Position numbers and translations under genes: made by a program | The notes under the pieces: model-generated | Database searches by the model: none | The model's input: the letters and a program-made list of their open reading frames with translations, nothing else | Told to the model about the DNA's origin: nothing | Shown: piece after piece, positions 1 through 7,347 of the stretch | How positions within the stretch are numbered: the first letter of the stretch is position 1 | Layout of the letters: the number at the start of each line of letters is the position of its first letter | Source: SIG205 sp045545595 | GTDB lineage: Bacteria; Bacillota_I; Bacilli_A; RF39; UBA660 | Direction: 5' to 3' | Assembly: GCA_045545595.1 (NCBI GenBank) | Contig: JAZQBG010000019.1 | Span: 1 to 22,137 of the forward strand | Length of the DNA stretch: 22,137 nucleotides

Positions 1-1341
1 TACTCTTGCATTTTCTGGTAGTTTCCATTTACCATTTACTTCTCTATCTAGTACTAGATTAAATGCCATGTTTTGTATTGCTGGTAATGCATTTGTTATT
101 TCATCTAAAAATACTATGTGTATCTTATCTTTTTCTTTTTCACATCTTTCTTCTAGCTTAACTAACCATGTTGGTTTTATATCTATTATCTTTTTACTAC
201 TTTCTATTAATTTATCAAAACTGATTTCACCTTTATCATACATTGGCTTTAACATTTCAAATGTTGCTTGATCTGTCATAGCTACACTTTTTCCATTTAA
301 GCTTTCTGGAGTTGCATTAGCTAGGTATATTATTTCACAATCTGGATCTAATTGTTTTACCCTGGCGCTTTTACCTTCACTACTTCTACCATGTAATAAT
401 ACTGATATTCCACTTTGTACTGAAGCTTTTATTATATCTTCTTCACTTACTTCTTCAAAATCAAAGTTATATGGATTTTTTCTTCTATTATTTTCTTCAT
501 CTTGTTCACTACTTACTTCTAGATTTACTGCTTTTGTACGAAACATTTCTATTGACAAATATTTATCCATAAACTCTTTCATATCAGTCTTAGAAAAATC
601 ACCTTTGTAATCCCTTGTGTTTTTAAACTGTATACCTGATACTATTATTTCTTCAGTTATCATTAATTTTGACTTTTCATCTACTAACCATTTTACTGGT
701 TCAACTTCAACCCATACATAATCACCACGTGTATAAGTTTCCCCGTTTGATAATGTAAATTCATCATCGAATGTATTAGCTGCAACTCTTACATATTTTT
801 TCCCGTTATATTCATATTCAGCATGAACTTTTGGACAAAATACTTCGTAATAATCATAACACATTATTGAATCAGTTATGTATGCATTGTTATTTTTATT
901 TAATCTTAAAGCAAGAAAGGTATCCTCTAATTTGTCTTGTATATTTTTAGGCGCTGCACTTCTTGGATAATAACCATATTCTACTTCTAGTATTCCATCT
1001 TTTGATCTTCCACTCACTCCGTTCGTGGGGATTGATTGGACGCTAGAGAACGATAAAGCGGGACGGACCCCACCAGTACGCTTATTAACAAGGTTGCTGT
1101 TACTATCACCATCGTAGTGAACGACGCGCGCGTCATTATCCTGATCATCAGTTTTAGTCCAATACCATCCTGTTCTTTTATCTAGTGTACGAGTATAGTC
1201 TACATAAAAAACACTACTTACAAATCCACCTAAAAGAATCGCAAAATCTGTTATTGCAGCTTTTGTTCCTCTTTTCTTTATTACATCTAGTGCCTTATCT
1301 CCAAATATTTGACTTTCTTCTAACAATGTTAGTTCTTGCAT
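1..1341 (-). CDS. DGR variable protein 1: lectin-like domain fused to MoxR-type AAA+ ATPase (3' end cut by window)
   Basis: The frame is open from an ATG at 1341 to the left edge (447 codons, no stop), so the C-terminal third is missing. It is a close paralogue of the complete variable protein at 3226-5223 and aligns codon for codon apart from a 3-residue gap in a linker. In order it has an N-terminal helix-rich lead, a C-type-lectin/DUF6273-like domain holding VR1 at residues 70-95 and ending in the GVRPAL motif typical of DGR lectin folds, a second segment with EVEPVKWLVD, and a MoxR-like AAA+ domain with Walker A GRSSEGKS and Walker B VFLDE. The ribosome site (AAGTGAT) is weaker than that of the other copy. 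It is last in the operon, 33 nt after the VWA gene. It probably senses or binds a varying ligand and couples this to the ATPase; that role is inferred. Confidence 0.85.
   Translation of the reverse strand, partial: MQELTLLEESQIFGDKALDVIKKRGTKAAITDFAILLGGFVSSVFYVDYTRTLDKRTGWYWTKTDDQDNDARVVHYDGDSNSNLVNKRTGGVRPALSFSSVQSIPTNGVSGRSKDGILEVEYGYYPRSAAPKNIQDKLEDTFLALRLNKNNNAYITDSIMCYDYYEVFCPKVHAEYEYNGKKYVRVAANTFDDEFTLSNGETYTRGDYVWVEVEPVKWLVDEKSKLMITEEIIVSGIQFKNTRDYKGDFSKTDMKEFMDKYLSIEMFRTKAVNLEVSSEQDEENNRRKNPYNFDFEEVSEEDIIKASVQSGISVLLHGRSSEGKSARVKQLDPDCEIIYLANATPESLNGKSVAMTDQATFEMLKPMYDKGEISFDKLIESSKKIIDIKPTWLVKLEERCEKEKDKIHIVFLDEITNALPAIQNMAFNLVLDREVNGKWKLPENARV
1059..1132 (-). repeat. DGR variable repeat VR1
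   Basis: This 74-nt segment matches the template repeat at 6527-6600 with 9 differences. On the coding strand 8 of the 9 fall at TR adenines (A to C, T or G), the signature of adenine-directed DGR mutagenesis; the ninth is a T to C near the 3' end. Encoded residues change from the TR-predicted NNDGNSNNNN to HYDGDSNSNL, and a later N becomes T. The segment starts with GCGCGC and ends with a G/C-rich stretch (GGGGTCCGTCCCG) that is the likely initiation-of-homing region. Confidence 0.95.
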
Positions 1342-1374
1342 TATCTATCACTTACTTTCTCTTAAGTTTACGCA

Positions 1375-2826
1375 TTACCTTTTTCTACAATTATTTGAAT
1401 TTGAGTTAGATAATTTTTTTAATTGCTCATCCGTAATATATATAACTTTACCACCTGGTGGATTTATTTTGTCACTACCAAATACTACCCATATAGCATT
1501 TACACTTTTTTCAGGCATATCTGCATATCCATCAGTAAATATTATTTTATTTTCTGTCCTTCTAGAAAACGCATTAACTGCTGTATCAAAATTTGTTCCA
1601 CCTCTACCTACAAATTCCATATTATCAATGTCTTTTTCATTTCTAATTTCATGAAAACCATAAAATTTAGTGTCAAAACATCCGACCTTTACTTTAGAAG
1701 TTTTCAAAATATTTTTACATTCTCTAAGAAAATTTCTAAGTAGTGTATTATTAATAGAGCCACTGGTATCTAATAATATTTCAGTTTCTGGTTGAGGCAT
1801 TTTTTCAAGATGAGGAGTTACGATACCATCTTCAACAGTTGCGTTCTTATAAGACCAATCTACATTTAATTTAATAGCTTCCCTTAAATATCTTCTCCAG
1901 TCAATTAAAGGTGAAGCATTTCCTATATCATCAAATTTTATAATATTGGAATCAGTAGTATTACCTGAACTAGTAGATTGTTTCGCTAAAGAATTTTTAA
2001 GTTCTTCCAATAATTTTTCTTTTTCTTTTTTATTTTCGCTAAACGTTTTCTTTTCTCCTTGTTCAGATAGTTTTTTTATGGTTTCCTCTTTTTTACTTTT
2101 AGGTTCTGTATCTCCTTGTTCATTCTGAGGTTCAGTTTTTTCTTCTTTAGTTTCTTCATTTTTATCTCTATTAAATAATTTGTCTAAGAAATTACTTTTC
2201 TTTTTATTTTCCTTTTTCTCTTCTTGTTTTTGTCCGTTACCATTACTATTTTGTTGGTCTTGATTTTTTCTCTTTTCAATGGCATCATCCCACATACTAT
2301 GAGAGTCATGACCTACATTCATATCTTCAAATGTATCATCGCTTGACGAACTTTGACTAGGATTATTCTCTTGTCCATTTCCATCAGAACTAGACTGACT
2401 ATTTTTGTTGTCTTTCTGATTTTGGTTATTATTTTCCTTTTCCTTTAATAGTTTTTCATAATATGATTCAACATCATAATTATATGCTTCTGGTTTGTTA
2501 ACTCCACCTTCAACAAGTGGTAATCCATCATGCACTAAGTTTGCATTAATCACTGCATCTGCAGCTGTATTCCATAATCTTTTATCCTTGCCTTCACTTC
2601 TATAAATATGATTAAGCGCAACATGGGCTATTTCATGTGCAAAAATAAATACTTTTTCATCTTCTGTTAATCCACTTATAAAATCAGGATTATAATAAAT
2701 TGTATCACCATCTGTTTCTGCTATTGGACATTTTATTGTTTCAACATAATTCATATTCGCAAGTACACTTCCAAATGATGGATACTTTATAAGCAGTTTT
2801 CTTTTTATGTTATCTACATTTACCAT
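1375..2826 (-). CDS. Metallopeptidase-like/VWA domain protein (DUF2201 type), partner of the variable ATPases
   Basis: 483 residues. The N-terminal part has a zinc-metallopeptidase-like helix HEIAHVALNH (residues 64-73, an HExxH motif) followed by WNTAADAVIN, as in the DUF2201 N-terminal domain. Residues about 125-290 are a charged, N/Q/S/K/E-rich low-complexity linker. The C-terminal part is a VWA-like domain with a MIDAS motif: DTSGS at 353-357, the Thr of GGTNF near 411 and Asp of FTDG at 432. MoxR ATPases usually act with VWA proteins, so this is the expected partner of the two AAA+ variable proteins that flank it. The start at 2826 has AGGAG 8 nt upstream. Whether the HExxH is catalytic cannot be told from sequence; zinc ligands seem present. 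No signal peptide is seen, so it is likely cytosolic. Confidence 0.85.
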   Translation of the reverse strand: MVNVDNIKRKLLIKYPSFGSVLANMNYVETIKCPIAETDGDTIYYNPDFISGLTEDEKVFIFAHEIAHVALNHIYRSEGKDKRLWNTAADAVINANLVHDGLPLVEGGVNKPEAYNYDVESYYEKLLKEKENNNQNQKDNKNSQSSSDGNGQENNPSQSSSSDDTFEDMNVGHDSHSMWDDAIEKRKNQDQQNSNGNGQKQEEKKENKKKSNFLDKLFNRDKNEETKEEKTEPQNEQGDTEPKSKKEETIKKLSEQGEKKTFSENKKEKEKLLEELKNSLAKQSTSSGNTTDSNIIKFDDIGNASPLIDWRRYLREAIKLNVDWSYKNATVEDGIVTPHLEKMPQPETEILLDTSGSINNTLLRNFLRECKNILKTSKVKVGCFDTKFYGFHEIRNEKDIDNMEFVGRGGTNFDTAVNAFSRRTENKIIFTDGYADMPEKSVNAIWVVFGSDKINPPGGKVIYITDEQLKKLSNSNSNNCRKR

Positions 2827-2836
2827 ATAAATTCTC

Positions 2837-3229
2837 CTAGATTTGCGCTAATAAAGAATATATATTTTCATTTATAGGATTTTCTTTTAAATTAGAACAT
2901 GTAACAATAATGATACAATTCTTAGGTAATTCAAAAGTACTTACTTTTTTATATTTTAATATTTCACCAAACTTTATTTGTTCGTCAGTTGATATTTTAT
3001 TAATTTCATTTATAACTAGTATTTGATTCTTTTTTTCTATCAGTTCATTATACCAATTAGGCGCTACAAAATTTGTTTCTTCATAACTTCCATTTAATAT
3101 TTCTCTATCACAGTTACTTTCAATAATTACAGCATCTTCAAATGCTTTCACAGAAACATCCTCCATTAATATTGGTGAAATCCCCGATTTTATATAACTA
3201 TTTAAAATTTTCATTTTTTCTTCATTCAT
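2837..3229 (-). CDS. Small degenerate AAA-like protein lacking Walker A
   Basis: 130 residues, translationally coupled to the variable protein upstream (ATGA, 4-nt overlap) and 10 nt before the VWA gene. The C-terminal half resembles the core of a AAA+ domain: a Walker B-like strand ILVINEINK (Glu after Asn instead of DE), and a sensor-1-like strand IIIVTCSN. No P-loop GxxxxGK is present in the N-terminal half, so it should not bind ATP by itself in the usual way. It could be a non-catalytic subunit that inserts into the MoxR ring, or an adaptor between the ATPase and the VWA protein. The family is not one I can name; the AAA relation rests on two short motifs only. Confidence 0.7.
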   Translation of the reverse strand: MNEEKMKILNSYIKSGISPILMEDVSVKAFEDAVIIESNCDREILNGSYEETNFVAPNWYNELIEKKNQILVINEINKISTDEQIKFGEILKYKKVSTFELPKNCIIIVTCSNLKENPINENIYSLLAQI

Positions 3230-5223
3230 AGTTTTTTTGCTCCTTCATTCAAATTACTAACTCTAAGTTCAGCTATTCTCTCAAGTCTATCATTATCTCC
3301 ATGTATCCATATATTATCAAATGTTGCGGTTACTTCTGGTCCTAACTTTTCTACAAAACTTCTTACTACTTCTACATGTTCATCACTTACACTTGATAAA
3401 CCTAAAGCTGTCGCGTATTTTTCTGACAAGTTCATATTTAAATCACTTTCTGTATAGTTGTTATTTATTACATCTTCTACTGTAATTACTTGTTCTCTAC
3501 AGAAATTTACAAAGTCATATGTTACTTCTTCTCCTACTAATCCTCTTATCATCTCTGGCTTACCTGTTGTATATAATACCTTTGATGCCATCTCCCATTT
3601 TCTTGGGTCTGCATTAGGTTTTTCTCCTGTATATTCTGTTCTTAATGCTTCTATTCCTTTGTATGCTATAAAGGCATATACTGCTGGATGTATCTTTGTT
3701 TTTACTTCTTCTTTCTTATAATCTAATCTTTGATATTTTTCTTCTGGTGTCGATGCCCACTTTAACCAACTCTCTACTGTTGTCTCTATATATACATGAC
3801 AAAATCTATTATACAGTGGTTCTGTTAATTCGTTTGCTGACAATGAATCAGAAAGCTCATTTCCTGCCGCTACTACTCTTGCATTCTCTGGTAATTTCCA
3901 TTTACCATTTACTTCTCTATCTAATACTAGATTAAATGCCATGTTTTGTATACTTGGTAATGCATTTGTTATTTCATCTAAAAATACTATATGTATCTTA
4001 TCTTTTTCTTTTTCGCATCTCTCTTCTAGATTAACTAACCATGTTGGTTTTATATCTATTATCTTTTTACTACTTTCTATTAATTTATCAAATGTTATTT
4101 CACCTTTATCATACATTGGTTTTAACATTTCAAATGTTGCCTGGTCAGTCATAGCTACACTTTTACCATTTAAACTTTCTGGTGTGGCATTAGCTAGGTA
4201 TATTATTTCACAATCTGGATCTAATTGTTTTACTCTGGCACTTTTACCCTCACTACTTCTACCATGTAATAGTACTGATATTCCACTTTGTACTGAAGCT
4301 TTTATTATATCTTCTTCACTTACTTTTTCAAAATTAAAGTTATATGGGTTTTTTCTTCTATTATTTTCTTCTTTTTGTTCCTTTATTTCAGTACCTAAAT
4401 CCATATATATTGTTTGGAAATTTAACATTTCTTTTGACAAATATTTATCCATAAACTCTTTCATATCAGTTTTAGAAAAATCACCTTTATAGTCTCTTGT
4501 ATTTTTAAACTGTATACCTGAAACTATTATTTCTTCTGTAATCATTAATTTTGATCTTTCATCTACTAACCACTTTACTGGTTCAACTTCAACCCATACA
4601 TAATCACCACGTGTATAAGTTTCTCCATTTGATAATATAAATATCTCATCTTTAGAATTAGCTCGTACTCTTACATATTTTTTCCCGTTATATTCATATT
4701 CAGCATGAACTTTTGGACAAAAAACTTCGTCATAATCATAACACATTATTGAATCAGTTATGTATGCATTGTTATTTTTATTTAATCTTAAAGCAAGAAA
4801 GGTATCCTCTAATTTGTCTTGTATATTTTTAGGCGCTGCACTTCTTGGATAATAACCATACTCTACTTCAAATATTCCATCTTTTGATCTTCCACTCACT
4901 CCGTTCGTGGGGATTGATTGGACGCTAGAGAACGGTAAAGCGGGGCGTACCCCAACAGTACGTTTATTAACATAGTTGTTGTTACTATCACCACCGATGT
5001 TAACGACGCGCGCGTCATTATCCTGATCATCAGTTTTAGTCCAATACCATCCTGTTCTTTTATCTAGTGTACGAGTATAGTCTACATAATATTTGTTACT
5101 TACATATCCACCTAAAAGAATCGCAAAATCTGTTATCGCCGCTTTTGTTCCTCTTTTCTTTATTACATCTAGTGCCTTATCTCCAAATATTTGACTTTCT
5201 TCTAATAATGTTAGTTCATTCAT
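3226..5223 (-). CDS. DGR variable protein 2: lectin-like domain fused to MoxR-type AAA+ ATPase
   Basis: 665 residues, complete. Residues 1-60 are a helical lead, followed by a C-type-lectin/DUF6273-like region with WYWTKTDDQDND, VR2 at 71-95 and the GVRPAL motif (91-96). The domain continues through EVEYGYYPRSA and a segment ending PVKWLVDERSKLMITEEI (about 170-240), then a charged linker (265-300). The AAA+ domain has Walker A GRSSEGKS (321-328), Walker B VFLDE (413-417), sensor-1 Asn 455 (AAGNE) and an arginine-finger-like LYNRF (470-474), matching MoxR ATPases. The start at 5223 has AGGTGAT 7 nt upstream. Most DGR targets carry the VR at the C-terminus; here it lies near the N-terminus, ahead of an ATPase. 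The likely role is diversified recognition coupled to ATP-driven remodelling with the neighbouring VWA protein. Confidence 0.93.
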   Translation of the reverse strand: MNELTLLEESQIFGDKALDVIKKRGTKAAITDFAILLGGYVSNKYYVDYTRTLDKRTGWYWTKTDDQDNDARVVNIGGDSNNNYVNKRTVGVRPALPFSSVQSIPTNGVSGRSKDGIFEVEYGYYPRSAAPKNIQDKLEDTFLALRLNKNNNAYITDSIMCYDYDEVFCPKVHAEYEYNGKKYVRVRANSKDEIFILSNGETYTRGDYVWVEVEPVKWLVDERSKLMITEEIIVSGIQFKNTRDYKGDFSKTDMKEFMDKYLSKEMLNFQTIYMDLGTEIKEQKEENNRRKNPYNFNFEKVSEEDIIKASVQSGISVLLHGRSSEGKSARVKQLDPDCEIIYLANATPESLNGKSVAMTDQATFEMLKPMYDKGEITFDKLIESSKKIIDIKPTWLVNLEERCEKEKDKIHIVFLDEITNALPSIQNMAFNLVLDREVNGKWKLPENARVVAAGNELSDSLSANELTEPLYNRFCHVYIETTVESWLKWASTPEEKYQRLDYKKEEVKTKIHPAVYAFIAYKGIEALRTEYTGEKPNADPRKWEMASKVLYTTGKPEMIRGLVGEEVTYDFVNFCREQVITVEDVINNNYTESDLNMNLSEKYATALGLSSVSDEHVEVVRSFVEKLGPEVTATFDNIWIHGDNDRLERIAELRVSNLNEGAKKL
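4941..5014 (-). repeat. DGR variable repeat VR2
   Basis: This 74-nt copy of the TR has 8 differences from it; 5 are at coding-strand TR adenines. The other three (G to T, T to A, T to C) lie together at the 3' end, at or next to the G/C-rich homing region where copying normally starts. The encoded residues are NIGGDSNNNY and a later TV instead of NG. Identical sequence flanks both VRs for 75 nt on the coding-upstream side. Confidence 0.95.
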
Positions 5224-5275
5224 TTGTAAATCACCTACTACTATAATTCTACCATATTTTCACTATTTTTTAAAA

Positions 5276-6307
5276 TTATTCTCCATATTTATGAGGAAAA
5301 GTATCATTTTTAAGTTTTAAACTTTCATCTGTATTTTTAATATGATTATAAAAAGCATTTTTTCTAATATAGACATATTCATCATCCACTATATTTTTAT
5401 TCCTTAATTTGTTTAGCGTTTTTAAATGTCTTTTTAATCTAATCTTTGATGATGAACGTAATTTTCTTAATATCCGTCCATTACTATTTAAAATGTGTCT
5501 ATATCCAAGGAAATCTATTCCATTTTTAACCATACCTATTTGTGTTTTAAAATTCAATTCTAAATTAAGTTCATTGTTACATAACTCATCTATTTTATTT
5601 AAACAATAATTTAAATAATTTTTATCTCGGTGAATTAGTATCATATCATCCATGTATCGGATATAACCTTTAATTCTTAGTTTTTCTTTTATTAATCTAT
5701 CTACTTTATTTAAATAGAAAAGCGCAAACAATTGACTGGATTGATTGCCAAGTGGTAATCCTGCACTAGCATTATCTGGTTGTTCTTTTACTAGTTTTTT
5801 AATTAACCACATTTCATCAAGTGAAAATTCTACATTTTTAAGTAAATTTAATAATACTTGGTGGTCAATACTAGGAAAGTATTTTTTTATATCACATTTT
5901 AAATAGTAGATTTTATTATTACGTTCTTTTAAGTATTCATGTCGTAAAAATTTTTCTAATCTATTTATTGCAAAGCTACTACCCTTACCTTTTCTACAAG
6001 CAGCGTTGTCATATATTAATTTTTTCTCTATTTTAGGTTTAAGAACATTATCACAAAAACATCTTATAACTATTCTATCCTTAAATGGCGGTGCCTCAAT
6101 TAATCTTTTCTTTGGTTCATAAATTAAAAATGTTTTATATTTTCTTAATTTATATTTTTTTGTAGTTAGTTCTTTTTTTAAATTATTTAAATTAACTGCA
6201 AGATTAATTTCAAACCTAATAACTTCACCCTTATGTTGTTTAGATTTTCTACACTCTAAATAGGCATTGTATAAATTTTCAAAAGTAAATATTTCTTCTA
6301 ACTCCAT
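5276..6307 (-). CDS. DGR reverse transcriptase
   Basis: 343 residues from ATG 6307, which has AGGGGG 6 nt upstream; an in-frame GTG at 6331 is possible but lacks a ribosome site and would run into the spacer hairpin. The retron/group II-like RT core is intact: KCDIKKYFPSID around the first catalytic Asp (139), GLPLGNQSSQ (183-192), the DGR form of motif 4 where group II enzymes have QG, and YMDD (218-221) with both catalytic Asp. The enzyme copies the TR transcript with adenine misincorporation, and the cDNA replaces the VR of the target genes. It sits 52 nt upstream of variable protein 2 and downstream of the TR and Avd, a standard DGR order. No disruption is seen, so the element is probably active. 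Confidence 0.96.
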   Translation of the reverse strand: MELEEIFTFENLYNAYLECRKSKQHKGEVIRFEINLAVNLNNLKKELTTKKYKLRKYKTFLIYEPKKRLIEAPPFKDRIVIRCFCDNVLKPKIEKKLIYDNAACRKGKGSSFAINRLEKFLRHEYLKERNNKIYYLKCDIKKYFPSIDHQVLLNLLKNVEFSLDEMWLIKKLVKEQPDNASAGLPLGNQSSQLFALFYLNKVDRLIKEKLRIKGYIRYMDDMILIHRDKNYLNYCLNKIDELCNNELNLELNFKTQIGMVKNGIDFLGYRHILNSNGRILRKLRSSSKIRLKRHLKTLNKLRNKNIVDDEYVYIRKNAFYNHIKNTDESLKLKNDTFPHKYGE

Positions 6308-6325
6308 AAATTTCCCCCTAAAAAA

Positions 6326-6384
6326 GAACACTCCGTGTAACTTGTAAAAAACAGATTATCTATTCGTTACTTGTGTAAGTGTTC
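6326..6384 (-). ncRNA. Structured spacer RNA between TR and reverse transcriptase
   Basis: Two nested inverted repeats form a long imperfect stem: GAACACT (6326-6332) with AGTGTTC (6378-6384), and inside it GTAAC (6337-6341) with GTTAC (6366-6370). The region lies downstream of the TR in the direction of transcription and ends at the RT ribosome site. In the Bordetella DGR the RNA downstream of the TR is bound by RT-Avd and primes cDNA synthesis; a similar role here is inferred. Confidence 0.5.
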
Positions 6385-6494
6385 ATGTTTTTCCATCGCA
6401 CTTATTTCTTTTAGCGGTTAGAAAAGAGAAAAATTCCTTCACTTTAAATGCTGATATATTTTACTTAAAATATATTTATCTGATTTGTTTTATA

Positions 6495-6527
6495 GATTCA
6501 CATTGTAAATCTTTTCAAAAGTGAATC
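6495..6527 (-). ncRNA. Hairpin at the 3' edge of the template repeat
   Basis: A perfect 7-bp inverted repeat, GATTCAC (6495-6501) and GTGAATC (6521-6527), with a 19-nt loop. One arm overlaps the last base of the TR. Its place directly after the TR suggests a role in cDNA priming or in marking the TR end, which would differ from the VR 3' flank; this is inference. Confidence 0.45.
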
Positions 6528-6600
6528 GGGACGAACCCCACCATTACGTTTATTAACATTGTTGTTGTTACTATTACCATCGTTGTTAACGACGCGCGCG
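6527..6600 (-). repeat. DGR template repeat (TR)
   Basis: 74 nt, in the 341-nt gene-free stretch between Avd and the RT, repeated imperfectly as VR1 and VR2. On the minus strand it reads as an in-frame series with nine AAY codons (the NNDGNSNNNN motif, then VNKRNGGVRP), which mutate to many residues but not to stops when adenines change. It has 23 adenines; VR1 is changed at 8 and VR2 at 5. The 5' edge is GCGCGC and the 3' edge is G/C-rich. The homology stops sharply at both ends (6526 and 6601). Confidence 0.96.
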
Positions 6601-6652
6601 AAAAATACTCTACAAACAAGTACGCACACATAAAAATTTTTCCCTTAATCAA

Positions 6653-6666
6653 AAGTCTTTCGACTT
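6653..6666 (-). other. GAAA-tetraloop hairpin just after avd
   Basis: On the minus strand AAGTC-GAAA-GACTT forms a 5-bp stem with a GNRA tetraloop, a few bases after the avd stop and before the TR. It could mark the 5' part of the TR RNA or act as a weak terminator (it is followed by TTTT). The remaining gene-free sequence from 6601 to 6652 shows nothing else. Confidence 0.4.
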
Positions 6667-6672
6667 AAAATC

Positions 6673-7257
6673 CTAATGTTTTGTATTCCATCTTTTATCA
6701 TCACTTTTCTTCCAAGCAATAGTTAAATTGATTGCTTCAGCAACTTGCATAGAAATTTGTTTATATTGTTTTTTTAATATACAAGAAGAATTAAAGGCAA
6801 GTAATGAAATATACCCTAATAGTTTTAGTTTTACTATAGCCTGTTTTTGTAATTCTTCTCTTCTTAATTTGTTATCTGTTGAGTCTATCCTTATATAATT
6901 AGCTTGCAATAAATATTCTAATGTATCTATACAATAGTTTTGCATACGATTAACAAATACTCCTCTAAATTTTTTAGGTGACTTTTCTGTAACTGTAATA
7001 ACGTATGCGGCTAATTTCTTTACAACAGTTATTACAACCAATTCATTAGCGTTATATGGTATTTTAGATATTGTTTCTAAATCTTTGTCCTCTTGCATTA
7101 TCACTTCTTTAGTTAATTTTTCATCAAATTTTATGTTATTTGCTGTAGCGATACCTTTTTTAATCTGTACTATATCTTCTACACTATTTGGATTTCTATC
7201 ATGTACATCTATTTGTTTTGGTATTTTCAAATTATTATCTCTACTTACTTGAAACAT
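6673..7257 (-). CDS. avd: DGR accessory variability determinant (Avd-type four-helix protein)
   Basis: 194 residues. The C-terminal 120 residues match the Avd/S23-like four-helix bundle: KLAAYVITVTEKSPKKFR, followed by FVNRMQNYCIDTLEYLLQAN, then IKRE-like basic helices and LLGYISLLAF. The protein works as a basic oligomer that binds the RT and the TR RNA and is needed for cDNA synthesis. The N-terminal 70 residues are an extension that the usual ~125-residue Avd lacks and that I do not recognise. The start at 7257 has AGAGGAG 7 nt upstream. It is first in the DGR operon and lies upstream of the TR, as in many clostridial/bacilli DGRs. Confidence 0.92.
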   Translation of the reverse strand: MFQVSRDNNLKIPKQIDVHDRNPNSVEDIVQIKKGIATANNIKFDEKLTKEVIMQEDKDLETISKIPYNANELVVITVVKKLAAYVITVTEKSPKKFRGVFVNRMQNYCIDTLEYLLQANYIRIDSTDNKLRREELQKQAIVKLKLLGYISLLAFNSSCILKKQYKQISMQVAEAINLTIAWKKSDDKRWNTKH

Positions 7258-7283
7258 ATATTAACTCCTCTAAATTGTTTGTT

Positions 7284-7312
7284 TATATAAAACTAATTAA
7301 CAATGTAGTCTA
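7284..7312 (-). promoter_or_regulatory. Candidate promoter of the DGR operon
   Basis: On the minus strand TAGACT and TATATA are separated by 17 nt, upstream of the avd ribosome site. Each box matches the SigA consensus at only four of six positions, so this is a candidate. It is the only plausible pair in the gap ahead of avd. Confidence 0.4.
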
Positions 7313-7347
7313 TTTTATCATAAAATATTTTGAAAGGAGTAATAAAA

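Noticed and set aside
68..4492. Plus-strand ORFs inside the variable-protein region, for example 68-271 and 3941-4492
   Set aside because: They are antisense frames of the two paralogous variable genes and resemble each other only because those genes do; no ribosome sites or family features.
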